Assembly (NCBI RefSeq): GCF_005153485.1
Contig: NZ_CP039740.1
Span: 1,491,001-1,555,000, forward strand
Origin: Pseudolabrys sp. FHR47
Lineage (GTDB): Bacteria; Pseudomonadota; Alphaproteobacteria; Rhizobiales; Xanthobacteraceae
Direction of reading: 5' to 3'
Length of the DNA: 64,000 nucleotides
In this document: piece by piece, positions 38,829-49,235 of the stretch
How positions within the stretch are numbered: position 1 is the stretch's first letter
Layout: each line of letters starts with the position of its first letter
Notes under the pieces: model-generated
Seen by the model: the letters and a program-made list of their open reading frames with translations, nothing else
The model's database searches: none
Told to the model about the DNA's origin: nothing
Made by a program: the position numbers and the translations under genes

Positions 38829-39725
38829 ATGCGCCGTCGTTTCATCACCCTCGATGTCTTCACGCGCCGGCGTTTTGCCGGCAATCCGCTCGGCATGGTG
38901 TTCGAGTCCGAAGGCCTCGACACAGATGCGATGCAGACCATCGCCCGCGAGATCGGCCATCCGGAAACCGTCTTCGTGCTGCCGCCGCAGGATGGCGCCC
39001 ACAAGGCCGCGATGCGCATCTTCACGCCGGCCTCCGAATTGCCGTTTGCCGGCCATCCGACGGTCGGCGCGGCGGTTGGGTTGGCGCGCGCGTCCGGCGG
39101 TGGCCGGCAAAGCCTCATCATCGAGGAAAAGGTCGGGCCGGTGTCCTGTGTCGCGCAGATGCACGACGCCGATTCCGGCTTTGCCGAATTCAAGCTGCCG
39201 CAATTGCCGCAGCGCGTCGGCGATCTGCCCGATGCTGCTACCATGGCCGCGGCGCTGAGTCTGAACGCGGCCGATATCGATGCGGACGCCTATCCGCCGT
39301 CGCGCTGGTCGGCCGGCGTTGCCTTCAGCATGGTGCCGGTGCGCTCGCTCGACGCCGCGGCGCGGGCCAAGCCCGATCCGGCCCTGTTCGACAAGGTCTT
39401 CGCCTTCGGCGGCCACGCGATGGTCTATGTCATCTGCACCCAGACGACGAACGCCGCGCACCAGGTCCACGCCCGCATGTTCGCGCCGTCGCGCGGCATC
39501 GCCGAAGATCCCGCCACCGGCAGTGCGGTTGCTGCTTTCGCCGGGCTATACGCCACGAGCAAAGGGCTTGCCGACGGCACCCACAAGCTCACCATCGAGC
39601 AGGGTTGCGAAATGGGCCGTCCCAGCGAGATGCGGCTGTCGCTCAGGATCGAAGGCGGCAGTCTTCGCGAAGCCTCTATCGGCGGCGATGCCGTCGTCGT
39701 GAGCGAGGGGGTCATCGAAGCATGA
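38829..39725 (+). CDS. PhzF family protein (phenazine biosynthesis-like isomerase)
   Basis: 298 residues with the PhzF fold motifs FTRRRFAGNPLGMV at the start, the catalytic Glu in GHPETVFV, FTPASELPFAGHPT and the C-terminal EDPATGSAVAAFAGL. PhzF itself isomerises a dihydroxyanthranilate, but most homologues have unknown substrates, and no phenazine genes are nearby. It overlaps the next gene by 4 nt (ATGA). Confidence 0.88.
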   Translation: MRRRFITLDVFTRRRFAGNPLGMVFESEGLDTDAMQTIAREIGHPETVFVLPPQDGAHKAAMRIFTPASELPFAGHPTVGAAVGLARASGGGRQSLIIEEKVGPVSCVAQMHDADSGFAEFKLPQLPQRVGDLPDAATMAAALSLNAADIDADAYPPSRWSAGVAFSMVPVRSLDAAARAKPDPALFDKVFAFGGHAMVYVICTQTTNAAHQVHARMFAPSRGIAEDPATGSAVAAFAGLYATSKGLADGTHKLTIEQGCEMGRPSEMRLSLRIEGGSLREASIGGDAVVVSEGVIEA

Positions 39726-40447
39726 CCGGCAGCGCCAAGGTCGTCCATATCGACCGGCTTGAGCTGACGCTCGAGCCGCAGCCCTGGGCTTACGCCGATG
39801 CGAACCGTCGGGCGATTGATGCCTTGTTCGCCGAAGCCAAAAGCAGGAAGCCGGCATTGTTCAACGGCCGCGTGCTGCTGATGCATCGTTGCCGCATCGA
39901 AAATGGCGTCATGAGCGGCGGCTTCATGGAGGCGGACTACGCAAGCTTCACCTTCTGGACGGCCTCGAAGCACCCGGAGGCTGGCGTTTATGACTGTTTC
40001 GGAGCGGCGGCAGTGATGTCATCGGACGGCGCCTTCCTGCTCGGCGAAATGGGTGCCCATACCTACAATGCCGGTCAGATCTATTTTCCCTGTGGCACGC
40101 CGGACCTGGACGATCTGGTCGGCCATCGCGTCGATTTTGACATGAGTGTACGACGGGAGCTCAAGGAGGAGACAGGTATTGACGCAAGTGAACTCGTCGA
40201 GGAGCCCGGCTGGACTCTGGTCATTGACGGCAGTCTGATCTGTGCGCTCAAGGTCATGCGATCGCCGCTTGCGGCAAAAGCATTGCGCGTGCGGGTGCTC
40301 AAGCATCTTGCCAACGAAAGACAGCCGGAACTGGCCGATATCAAGCTGGTACGCCGGCACGACAACTTCAGTCCGACCATGCGGGCATTCGTGCGTACCT
40401 TTCTGGCCCACCGGTTTGCCGCACCCGACAGCAGGAGCCTCCGATGA
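39722..40447 (+). CDS. Nudix-like hydrolase
   Basis: 241 residues starting at ATG 39722 inside the phzF stop. The second half of a Nudix box is visible as [11 protein letters not shown]; the first half is not canonical. Around residues 40-60 the protein has [19 protein letters not shown], which resembles Nudix-like proteins with an extended N-terminal part. The substrate is unknown. Its stop overlaps the ppk2 start, so phzF, this gene and ppk2 are translationally linked. Confidence 0.75.
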   Translation: MTGSAKVVHIDRLELTLEPQPWAYADANRRAIDALFAEAKSRKPALFNGRVLLMHRCRIENGVMSGGFMEADYASFTFWTASKHPEAGVYDCFGAAAVMSSDGAFLLGEMGAHTYNAGQIYFPCGTPDLDDLVGHRVDFDMSVRRELKEETGIDASELVEEPGWTLVIDGSLICALKVMRSPLAAKALRVRVLKHLANERQPELADIKLVRRHDNFSPTMRAFVRTFLAHRFAAPDSRSLR

Positions 40448-41325
40448 AACTCGGCGAGATTGCCAGTCGCTATCGTATCGATCAGCCCGGCAAATTCAGG
40501 CTCGCCGACCACGATCCAGCGGATTGTTGCGGCCTTACCATCGACAAGGACGAGGCCAAGGAACTGCTGAAAGAGGGCGTCGAACGCCTGGCGGAACTGC
40601 AGGAGCGGCTCTATGCCGATAATCGCTGGTCGGTGCTGGTGGTGCTGCAGGCGATGGATGCCGCCGGCAAGGACAGCCTGATCGAGCACGTTATGAGCGG
40701 GGTCAATCCGCAGGGCGTGCAAGTCGTATCCTTCAAGCAGCCGAGCGCCGAAGAGCTCGACCACAACTTTCTCTGGCGCATCGCCCGTGCATTGCCGGAA
40801 CGCGGCCGCATCGGCATCTTCAATCGTTCGCATTACGAGGAAGTGCTGGTGGTGCGCGTCCACCCCGAATATCTCAAAGGGCAGCGCCTCCCGGATGCGA
40901 AGAACGGCAAGGACATCTGGCATCAACGCTTCGACGACATCCGCGCCTTCGAGAAGCACTTGGCGCGCAACGGCACCTTGATCCTGAAATTCTTTCTCAA
41001 CGTTTCGCGCGATGAGCAGCGCAAGCGCTTTCTCGATCGTATCGACGAGCCGGGCAAGCGCTGGAAATTTTCCATGGGTGACGTCGCCGAGCGCAAGCTG
41101 TGGCCGCAATACATGGCGGCCTACGAGGACGCGATCCGTGAGACCTCGACGCCGGAGGCGCCGTGGTACGTGATCCCGGCCGACAAGAAGTGGTTTACCC
41201 GTTTGGCGGTTGCCGGCGCGTTGGTCGATGCGCTGGAGAACCTCAAGCTCGAATATCCCAAGGTGGAGGGCGCGGCGCTGGAGGAGTTGGAAAAGGCCAA
41301 GGCGGCGCTGAAGGCGGAGAAATGA
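40444..41325 (+). CDS. Polyphosphate kinase 2 family protein
   Basis: 293 residues. The PPK2 nucleotide-binding part reads [20 protein letters not shown] (about 66-85), followed by [11 protein letters not shown] and [20 protein letters not shown] with the Walker B region. It uses polyphosphate to phosphorylate nucleotides (NMP or NDP). The length matches single-domain PPK2. It is last in a coupled set after a Nudix enzyme, both dealing with phosphoanhydrides. Confidence 0.92.
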   Translation: MKLGEIASRYRIDQPGKFRLADHDPADCCGLTIDKDEAKELLKEGVERLAELQERLYADNRWSVLVVLQAMDAAGKDSLIEHVMSGVNPQGVQVVSFKQPSAEELDHNFLWRIARALPERGRIGIFNRSHYEEVLVVRVHPEYLKGQRLPDAKNGKDIWHQRFDDIRAFEKHLARNGTLILKFFLNVSRDEQRKRFLDRIDEPGKRWKFSMGDVAERKLWPQYMAAYEDAIRETSTPEAPWYVIPADKKWFTRLAVAGALVDALENLKLEYPKVEGAALEELEKAKAALKAEK

Positions 41326-41680
41326 GGGGGGCGGTAGAACGGTCAGCCATGCTGACCTATTGAAGGCTTGCCCGCCGCCGCCGCCATCGGCTAGAAGGGC
41401 CCGATCCGGCCCCCGTTTAAGACGGGCTTTACCGGAATCGCCGACCGTACCGGTCGAAACGAGGGTTTTGATGCCAATGCCGACGCGGCAGCAGTTCTGC
41501 GCGATCGACCCGGCGGCCACCATGGCCAAGCCGGCGGCCTCCCTCATTCTGGGCTCGCTCCTTCTCCTTACCCGCCCCTGAGGGCCGGCAGGGCTTTGCG
41601 CCTTGGCACTCGGGGGACTGACGGAGACACCCCTTAGGAGCGCCCTGAAGCGGCGCATGAGCGAGAGAAGGACAATTCCA
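41326..41680 (+). promoter_or_regulatory. leuA leader region
   Basis: 355 bp upstream of leuA. It contains the leucine-rich leader frame (41522-41581) and, near leuA, a GCGCC (41640-41644) / GGCGC (41652-41656) hairpin just before the GAGAAGGA Shine-Dalgarno. I see no terminator with a T tract, so control might act on translation or through a less obvious structure. No promoter can be assigned. Confidence 0.5.
41522..41581 (+). CDS. leuA leader peptide (leucine-rich)
   Basis: A 19-residue frame, MAKPAASLILGSLLLLTRP, starting at ATG 41522. Six Leu codons fall within ten codons (8-17), four in a row as CTC CTT CTC CTT. It ends 99 bp before the leuA ATG. The position and composition match leucine attenuator peptides. 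A longer in-frame start exists at 41471 and would keep the same Leu-rich end. Confidence 0.75.
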   Translation: MAKPAASLILGSLLLLTRP

Positions 41681-43258
41681 ATGGCTACCCAGACCCCGTC
41701 CGATAAGGACCGCGTCGTCATCTTCGACACCACCTTGCGCGACGGCGAGCAGTGCCCCGGCGCCACCATGACCCACGAGGAAAAGCTCGAGGTCGCCGAA
41801 CTCCTGGACGATATGGGCGTCGACATCATCGAGGCCGGCTTCCCGATCGCCTCGGAGGGCGACTTCGCCGCCGTCAACGAGATCGCCCGCCGCGCCAAGA
41901 ATTCGGTGATCTGCGGCCTGTCGCGCGCCGCGCCGAAGGACATCGACCGCTGCGCCGAGGCCATCAAGCCGGCCAAGCGCAACCGCATCCACACCTTCCT
42001 GTCCACCTCGCCGGTGCACATGAAGTACAAGCTCCAGAAGGAGCCGCACGAAGTCTTCGAGATGGTGGTCGCGCAGGTGACGCGCGCCCGCAGCCATACC
42101 GACGACGTCGAGTGGTCGAGCGAGGACGGCACCCGCACCGAGTTCGATTTCCTGTGCCGCTGCGTCGAGGCCGCGATCAAGGCCGGCGCGACCACCATCA
42201 ACATTCCGGACACCGTCGGCTACACCACGCCGGAGGAATATCGCGACCTGTTCCGCCGCGTGATCGAAAACGTGCCGAACTCCGACAAGGCGGTGTTCTC
42301 GGTGCATTGCCATAACGATCTCGGCATGGCGGTCGCCAACTCGCTCGCCGGCGTCATGGGCGGTGCGCGGCAGATCGAGTGCACCGTCAACGGCATCGGC
42401 GAGCGCGCCGGCAATGCCGCGCTGGAAGAGATCGTGATGGCGATCAAGACGCGCAACGATGTCTTCCCGTTCGTTACGGGCATCGACGCCACCATGCTGA
42501 CCCGCGCCAGCAAGCTCGTTGCAGCGGCGACGTCGTTCCCCGTGCAGTACAACAAGGCCATCGTCGGCCGTAACGCCTTCGCGCATGAGAGCGGCATCCA
42601 TCAGGACGGCATGCTCAAGAATGCGCAGACCTACGAGATCATGACGCCGGAATCGGTCGGCGTGAAACAGACCTCGCTGGTCATGGGCAAGCATTCAGGC
42701 CGCCATGCCTTCCAGCACAAGCTGGAGGAACTGGGCTACCAGCTCTCGGACAACCAGTTGCAGGACGCCTTCGTGCGCTTCAAGGCGCTGGCCGATCGCA
42801 AGAAGCAGATCTATGACGAGGACATCGAGGCGCTGGTCGACGAGGAAATCGCCACCGCGCATGACCGCGTCAAGATCGTGTCGCTCACGGTCATCGCCGG
42901 CACGATGGGCCCGCAGACCGCGACGCTCACCGTCGACATTGACGGCAAACACGTCACGCATCAGGCAGTCGGCAATGGCCCGGTGGACGCCATTTTCAAC
43001 GCGATCCACGCGATCGTGCCGCACGAGGCCAAGCTCGATCTCTATCAGGTGCACGCCGTCACCGAAGGTACCGATGCGCAAGCTGAGGTGTCCGTACGTC
43101 TGGCGGCGGAAGGTCGCTCCTTTACCGCCAAAGGCGCCGATCCGGACACGCTGGTTGCCTCGGCCAAGGCCTATCTCGGCGCGCTCAACAAGATGATGAG
43201 CAAGCGTGGCAAGACGCCGAGCATCGAGAAGCGTATCCACGCCAACGAGGTTGGCTAG
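41681..43258 (+). CDS. leuA: 2-isopropylmalate synthase
   Basis: 525 residues from ATG 41681, with GAGAAGGA about 9 nt upstream. It condenses 2-oxoisovalerate with acetyl-CoA, the first step of leucine synthesis. The TIM-barrel catalytic part begins FDTTLRDGEQCPGATMT, the metal ligands lie in VHCHNDLGMAVANS, and GRNAFAHESGIHQDG is conserved; the C-terminal leucine-binding regulatory domain covers about 390-510. A frame opening at 41603 lies in the leader and is unlikely to be the start. Confidence 0.96.
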   Translation: MATQTPSDKDRVVIFDTTLRDGEQCPGATMTHEEKLEVAELLDDMGVDIIEAGFPIASEGDFAAVNEIARRAKNSVICGLSRAAPKDIDRCAEAIKPAKRNRIHTFLSTSPVHMKYKLQKEPHEVFEMVVAQVTRARSHTDDVEWSSEDGTRTEFDFLCRCVEAAIKAGATTINIPDTVGYTTPEEYRDLFRRVIENVPNSDKAVFSVHCHNDLGMAVANSLAGVMGGARQIECTVNGIGERAGNAALEEIVMAIKTRNDVFPFVTGIDATMLTRASKLVAAATSFPVQYNKAIVGRNAFAHESGIHQDGMLKNAQTYEIMTPESVGVKQTSLVMGKHSGRHAFQHKLEELGYQLSDNQLQDAFVRFKALADRKKQIYDEDIEALVDEEIATAHDRVKIVSLTVIAGTMGPQTATLTVDIDGKHVTHQAVGNGPVDAIFNAIHAIVPHEAKLDLYQVHAVTEGTDAQAEVSVRLAAEGRSFTAKGADPDTLVASAKAYLGALNKMMSKRGKTPSIEKRIHANEVG

Positions 43259-43286
43259 AGCCGTTCTGATTGTGCAATGCAATGCG

Positions 43287-43314
43287 ATGCCGCGCCTTCG
43301 GGCGCGGCATTTTT
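43287..43314 (+). terminator. Rho-independent terminator after leuA
   Basis: ATGCCGCGCC (43287-43296), loop TTCG, GGCGCGGCAT (43301-43310) and five T. A textbook hairpin 28 bp after the leuA stop. Confidence 0.92.
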
Positions 43315-43528
43315 ATTGCCTCTGCGCGGGCAAATCCGATATTGGCCGAACCGTGTGGGAACCCCGTCGCACGAGGTACCGGCGCCCCTGGCAAATTTTT
43401 GATCTTGACGGCTGCCGTGCCGGATGGTGGCCTTTGGCCCACTTGCCGAGAAAGGCATTTAGTGCGATTTTGGCGGCAATAACGCCAAGAAAAATCAAAT
43501 CGTTAGGTTAAACCCGGAGGAAACTTAA

Positions 43529-44524
<996 letters not shown>

Positions 44525-44595
44525 GAACGGTACGACAGATGGCGGTCGCAGCCGACGCTGCGGCCGTCATGGACTCAACGTGGGGGGAGTGAGCG

Positions 44596-45153
44596 GTGAC
44601 ACTGCGGGGGATGTGGCACCGCGCCGAGGAAGGCTTGATCGCCTTCATTCTCGGCGTGATGACCATTCTGACATTCGTGCAGGTTGTCCTGCGCTATGGC
44701 TTCAACTCGGGATTTATCTGGGCCCTCGAGGCCAATTTCTACCTCTTCTCATGGCTGGTCATGATCGGCATCTCCTACTGCGTGCGGATACGCGCGCATA
44801 TCGGTGTCGACGCCGCCGTGAAGCTTTTCCCGACGCCAGTCCGTCGCGCTATCGGCATGATCGTCGTGGTGCTGGCGCTGATTTACGCCGGTCTGATGAT
44901 TTACGGCTCGGTCGAGTACATCAACCGCATGATGATCATCGACATCGAGGCCGAGGATATTCCGGTCAAACGCTGGATCTTGTCGATCTGTCTGCCGATC
45001 GGTTTCGGGCTACTTTTCATCCGCTTGCTGGCCATGGCGTGGCGCATCTTCACGGGTGAGTCGGAAGGCTATGAGCTCGCCGACGAGGCCGCGGAAGCAC
45101 TGCACGACGTAACCCACGATCAGGCTCCCGACGCGACCACGGTGCAGCGATGA
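44596..45153 (+). CDS. dctQ: TRAP transporter small permease (DctQ family)
   Basis: 185 residues, starting at a GTG with GGGGGGAG about 7 nt upstream. It has four membrane helices, with RYGFNSGFIWALEANFYLFS and RAHIGVDAAVKLFPTPVRR typical of DctQ. The small subunit stabilises the large permease. It overlaps dctM by 4 nt. Confidence 0.88.
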   Translation: MTLRGMWHRAEEGLIAFILGVMTILTFVQVVLRYGFNSGFIWALEANFYLFSWLVMIGISYCVRIRAHIGVDAAVKLFPTPVRRAIGMIVVVLALIYAGLMIYGSVEYINRMMIIDIEAEDIPVKRWILSICLPIGFGLLFIRLLAMAWRIFTGESEGYELADEAAEALHDVTHDQAPDATTVQR

Positions 45154-46442
45154 ATACCGTCTTTCTGTTCGTAACGCTCTTCGCCATGCTGGGTATCGGC
45201 ATGCCGATCGCGATGGCGCTCGGCCTGTCCTCGATCTTCACCATTCTGCTGTTCCAGAACGACAGCCTCGCCTCGCTGACGTTGAAATTCTTCCAGACCA
45301 TGGAGCAGTTCACGCTGCTCGCCATTCCATTCTTCATTCTGGCCGGCAATTTTCTCACCACAGGCGGCGTCGCCAAGCGCATGATCAATTTCGCCATCGC
45401 CGCGGTCGGCCATCTGCCGGGCGGCCTCGCGATCGCGTCGGTGCTGGCCTGCATGCTGTTTGCCGCCGTGTCCGGGTCGTCGCCAGCGACCGTGGTGGCG
45501 ATTGGTTCGATCGTCATCGCCGGCATGGTCAGGGTCGGCTATTCTCAGGCTTTTGCCACCGGCGTCATCGTCAATGCCGGTACGCTCGGTATCCTCATTC
45601 CGCCGTCGATCGTGATGGTGGTTTTCGCGGCGGCAACGGAATCCTCGGTCGGGCGGCTGTTCGTCGCCGGCGTCATTCCCGGCATCCTGCTCGGCGCGAC
45701 CCTGATGATCGCGATCTACATTGTCGCCAGGATCAAGAAGCTGCCGCGCCAGCCGCTCGTGCCCTGGGGCGAACGCCTCAGGCTGTTCCGCGACTCCATG
45801 TGGGGTCTTCTGCTCATCGTCATCGTGATGGGCGGCATCTATGGTGGCATTTTCACGCCGACCGAAGCGGCCGCGGTCGCTGCGGTTTACGCCTTCGTCG
45901 CCGCGGTGTTCATCTACGGCGATCTCAAGATCGTCGACGTGCCGCGCGTGCTCCTCGATTCCGGGCGCGTCACGGTGATGTTGATGTTCATCATCGCCAA
46001 CGCGTTCCTGTTCGCGCATGTGCTCACCACCGCGCAGATACCGCAGGACATCGCGCGCATGATCAGCGACGCGCAGCTTGCGCCGTGGCAGTTCCTGCTC
46101 ATCGTCAACATCATCCTGCTGGTCGCCGGAAACTTCATGGACCCGTCGGCGATCGTGCTGATCACCGCGCCGATCCTATTCCCGGCGGCGATGCATCTCG
46201 GCATCGATCCGATCCACCTCGGCATAGTCTATGTGGTCAATATGGAGATCGGTCTGGTGACGCCGCCGGTTGGCCTCAACCTATTCGTTGCATCCGGTAT
46301 CACCGGCATGCCGTTGACGGCCGTCGTGCGCGCGGCGATGCCATGGCTCATGGTCCTGCTCGGCTTCCTGGTCGTCGTCACTTACGTCCCCGAGATATCC
46401 CTCTGGCTGCCGAATTTTGTGTTCGGGCCGGCGCTGAAATAG
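45150..46442 (+). CDS. dctM: TRAP transporter large permease (DctM family)
   Basis: 430 residues with about 12 hydrophobic segments. The DctM motifs LAIPFFILAGNFLTTGGVAK, AAVSGSSPATVVAIGSI and the FTPTEAAAVAAVYA segment are present. It forms the ion-driven translocation pathway of the TRAP importer. It is translationally coupled to dctQ. Confidence 0.93.
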   Translation: MNTVFLFVTLFAMLGIGMPIAMALGLSSIFTILLFQNDSLASLTLKFFQTMEQFTLLAIPFFILAGNFLTTGGVAKRMINFAIAAVGHLPGGLAIASVLACMLFAAVSGSSPATVVAIGSIVIAGMVRVGYSQAFATGVIVNAGTLGILIPPSIVMVVFAAATESSVGRLFVAGVIPGILLGATLMIAIYIVARIKKLPRQPLVPWGERLRLFRDSMWGLLLIVIVMGGIYGGIFTPTEAAAVAAVYAFVAAVFIYGDLKIVDVPRVLLDSGRVTVMLMFIIANAFLFAHVLTTAQIPQDIARMISDAQLAPWQFLLIVNIILLVAGNFMDPSAIVLITAPILFPAAMHLGIDPIHLGIVYVVNMEIGLVTPPVGLNLFVASGITGMPLTAVVRAAMPWLMVLLGFLVVVTYVPEISLWLPNFVFGPALK

Positions 46443-46598
46443 CCGCGTTCATTAACAATGACAAAGGAGCCGGTTTGCCATCCATGAATACCGGTTCATC
46501 GACATTGCGATCCCGTAATCATTGCCATCATTTAATGTCTGTCCGAACCTTAACTTGATCAGGCGGCGCAGGGTTTCTCTACTCACCTCCGTTGAATG

Positions 46599-46613
46599 GC
46601 TATCAATGATAGC
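46599..46613. promoter_or_regulatory. Palindrome upstream of the Spy-like gene
   Basis: GCTATCA, one base, TGATAGC: perfect 7-bp arms ending 16 bp before the ATG and 6 bp before the Shine-Dalgarno. It could be a small operator or a hairpin affecting translation. Confidence 0.35.
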
Positions 46614-46629
46614 TGCCATGGAGGTTTCT

Positions 46630-47199
46630 ATGCTGAAGTACATTCTAGCCGGCACGACCGCGCTTGCGATCGCCGGTGGCTCGCTTGCCTATGCCCAGAA
46701 GGGGCCCGACGGTCCCCGTGGGGCCGAGCGCTGGCGTCCGACCGCGGAGGATATGGCCGCGTTCGGCGATGCACGTATCGCGGCGCTGAAGGCCGGCCTC
46801 AAGCTCACGCCGGAGCAGGAGAAGAACTGGCCGGCGGTGGAAGCCGCGCTGCGCGATCTGGCCAAGCAGCGCTCGGAGCGCTTTGCCGCGCGCGCGTCGG
46901 CCGATAAGCCGACCGACCAGTTCGAGCGGCTGAGCCAGCGCGCCGACGCAATGGCGCAGCAGGGCGCGGCGCTGAAGAAGCTCACCGAGGCGGCGGGCCC
47001 GCTCTACAAGAGCCTCGACGACTCCCAGAAGAAGCGCTTCTGGGTGCTGGCGAAGCTCGGTGGCGAGCGCGGCGGTTGGCATCGCGGCGGCCATCACGGC
47101 CATGGCGGGATGATGCATCACCAAGGCCCGCGCGGGCCGATGGGCGGTCCTATGGGCGGTCCTGGCGGCGGCCCGGATAGCCCCCCGCGGCCGCAGTAA
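46630..47199 (+). CDS. Spy/CpxP-like LTXXQ-motif periplasmic protein
   Basis: 189 residues from ATG 46630, with GGAGG 5 nt upstream; ATG 46618 in the same frame lacks this. A signal peptide (about 1-22, ending SLAYA) is followed by an all-helical part with LKLTPEQEKNW, matching the LTXXQ motif of Spy/CpxP chaperones. The C-terminal 45 residues are very rich in His, Gly, Met and Pro (HRGGHHGHGGMMHHQ), which suggests metal binding. Role in envelope stress or metal response is inferred. Confidence 0.82.
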   Translation: MLKYILAGTTALAIAGGSLAYAQKGPDGPRGAERWRPTAEDMAAFGDARIAALKAGLKLTPEQEKNWPAVEAALRDLAKQRSERFAARASADKPTDQFERLSQRADAMAQQGAALKKLTEAAGPLYKSLDDSQKKRFWVLAKLGGERGGWHRGGHHGHGGMMHHQGPRGPMGGPMGGPGGGPDSPPRPQ

Positions 47200-47290
47200 T
47201 AACGGCCAGGGCGCAGCAAAGCGTCCTGTCCTGACGCGAAGTGGATGGGCTGCTGCCACCTCTCCCGGGAGACTGCTCCCTGTCCCAGAA

Positions 47291-47317
47291 ACCGCCGGGT
47301 TCGCCCCGGCGGTTTTT
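47291..47317 (+). terminator. Rho-independent terminator after Spy-like gene
   Basis: ACCGCCGGG (47291-47299), loop TTCGC, CCCGGCGGT (47305-47313), then TTTT. It lies 90 bp after the stop and before the tRNA gene. Confidence 0.85.
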
Positions 47318-47439
47318 GCGTTGTGGATCGAGGGTTTAGCGGGCCCACGGGAGCGGGTATCTTTGCTTGCCACGGCAGGATCGCTTTGCTAGAGGACGGC
47401 CTCGCCGAAAGCGGCCCTCCGCGGCCCTTCTGGCACTCC

Positions 47440-47515
<76 letters not shown>

Positions 47516-47577
47516 TTACCTCCGGAAAGTCTTGCGGAATCTGTGATGACGGCGCGCGGTCGTGCGCGTCCGCAGGC

Positions 47578-49002
47578 CTAGGCGCGGCTATAGACGTCCT
47601 CCAGCCGCTCGATGTCGTCCTCGCCGAGGTAGCTGCCCGTCTGCACCTCGATGAGTTCGAGCGGAATCTTGCCCTTGTTGGCGAGGCGGTGCACCGAGCC
47701 GATCGGGACATAGACCGATTCATTCTCGTGGACGGCCCTGACGGCCTGCTCGATCGTCACCTCGGCGGTGCCGCTCACGACAACCCAGTGCTCGGAGCGA
47801 TGCCGGTGGCGCTGTAGCGACAGCACGCCGCCGGGCAGGACGACGATACGTTTGACCTGGAAGCGCTCGCCCATGTCGATGGACTCGTAATAGCCCCATG
47901 GACGATGCACGCGGCGGTGCACCACGGCTTCCGGTCGCTTGTCGGCTTTCAGCTTCGCAACGAGGTCCTTGACCTCCTGCGAGCGCGAGCGCGGCACGAC
48001 CAGCGTCGCATCGGCGACGCTGACGACGACCAGATCCTCGACGCCGATCAGCGTCGTAAGGCGGCTCTCCGAGTGGACGACGCAGTTCCTGGAGTCCATC
48101 AGCGTCACTTGACCTTGCAGCACGTTGCCGTTGGCATCGGTCGGCGCGATGTCGAACAGGGCATCCCAGCTTCCGATATCCGACCAGCGGAAATTGCCGG
48201 TCACCACCGCGGCGCGGTCGGTGCGCTCCATCACCGCGTAGTCGATCGACTTCTGCGGTGAGCGGGCGAAGGCCTCGGCGTCGAGGCGCACAAAGCCGAG
48301 GTCGGTGTTGGAGCGGGCAACGCTATCCTCGACAGCGCTCGCCATGTCGGGCTCAAGGCGCCTGAGTTCGTCGAGCAGCACGTCGGCGCGGAACAGGAAG
48401 TTGCCGGAATTCCAAAGATAGCCGTCCTGCACATAGCGCGCGGCAGTGGCGAGATCCGGCTTCTCGACGAAGCTCTCGACTTCGGCGGTCGTCGTGCCGT
48501 CGATCGGCTTGCCTGGCCGGATGTAGCCGAAGCTGGTCTTGGGTTCGGTTGGCTTGATGCCGAAGGTGACAATGCGGCCGAGGTCGGCGGCGGCGCGGCC
48601 GGCGACGCAGGTTTTGCGGAAGTCTTCCGGGTCGAGCACGATGTGGTCGGCGGCCAGCGCCAGGATGACGGCTTGCGGATCGCGCATGAGCGTGATGGCG
48701 GCGCCGGCGGCGATGGCCGGTCCGGAGTCGCGGCGCATCGGCTCGATGACGACGGTGACGTCAATGCCGAGCTCCTCGGCCTGGCGGCGGGCGAAGAAAT
48801 GAAAATCGGGACCGGTGACGACAATGGGCGTGCCGAATTCGGGGCCGCGGACGCGGAGCAGGGTCTCCTGATAGGTCGAGTGCTTGCCCATAAGCGGCAG
48901 GAACTGCTTGGGCAGGGCGTCACGGGAGACCGGCCAGAGCCGCGTCCCGGCGCCGCCGGCAAGGAGAACGGGAACGATCGGAGAGGCCATCGCCATACTC
49001 AT
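47578..49002 (-). CDS. manC: Mannose-1-phosphate guanylyltransferase / mannose-6-phosphate isomerase
   Basis: 474 residues, the usual length of the bifunctional AlgA/ManC type. The N-terminal nucleotidyltransferase has PVLLAGGAGTRLWPVSRDAL and PKQFLPL; FVEKPD lies near residue 180. The C-terminal cupin isomerase domain has GERFQVKRIVVLPGG and LQRHRHRSEHWVVVSG. It makes GDP-mannose for surface polysaccharides. Other in-frame Met codons are at residues 3 and 5. It is divergent from the damaged rfbC-like gene, also a sugar-nucleotide gene. Confidence 0.94.
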   Translation of the reverse strand: MSMAMASPIVPVLLAGGAGTRLWPVSRDALPKQFLPLMGKHSTYQETLLRVRGPEFGTPIVVTGPDFHFFARRQAEELGIDVTVVIEPMRRDSGPAIAAGAAITLMRDPQAVILALAADHIVLDPEDFRKTCVAGRAAADLGRIVTFGIKPTEPKTSFGYIRPGKPIDGTTTAEVESFVEKPDLATAARYVQDGYLWNSGNFLFRADVLLDELRRLEPDMASAVEDSVARSNTDLGFVRLDAEAFARSPQKSIDYAVMERTDRAAVVTGNFRWSDIGSWDALFDIAPTDANGNVLQGQVTLMDSRNCVVHSESRLTTLIGVEDLVVVSVADATLVVPRSRSQEVKDLVAKLKADKRPEAVVHRRVHRPWGYYESIDMGERFQVKRIVVLPGGVLSLQRHRHRSEHWVVVSGTAEVTIEQAVRAVHENESVYVPIGSVHRLANKGKIPLELIEVQTGSYLGEDDIERLEDVYSRA

Positions 49003-49235
49003 TCTATGCGGCCGCCGAGCGGCGTCTTTCGCCCGAGGGAATAGCTGCGGGGGCCGGTTTTACCAAGCCCGTCGGAAAACGGTCAGGCTTCTGTTAACGT
49101 GCATTTTGCAGCGGATACTACCATGTCCGGGCATCGGCTCCAGCCAAGGGCGCACGATTCCGGGCCTTGCTTTGCCGATTTCGACCACGAAGGGCTGCGA
49201 ATGTAGGTCGACCGTTTTGACATTGAAGGCCGCTC

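Noticed and set aside
38495..40447. 650-residue plus-strand frame ending in the Nudix-like protein
   Set aside because: Its first 400 residues are shadows of pdxY and phzF; the real start is ATG 39722.
40081..42213. 710-residue minus-strand frame opposite ppk2 and leuA
   Set aside because: Covers two well-supported genes on the other strand and shows no domain.
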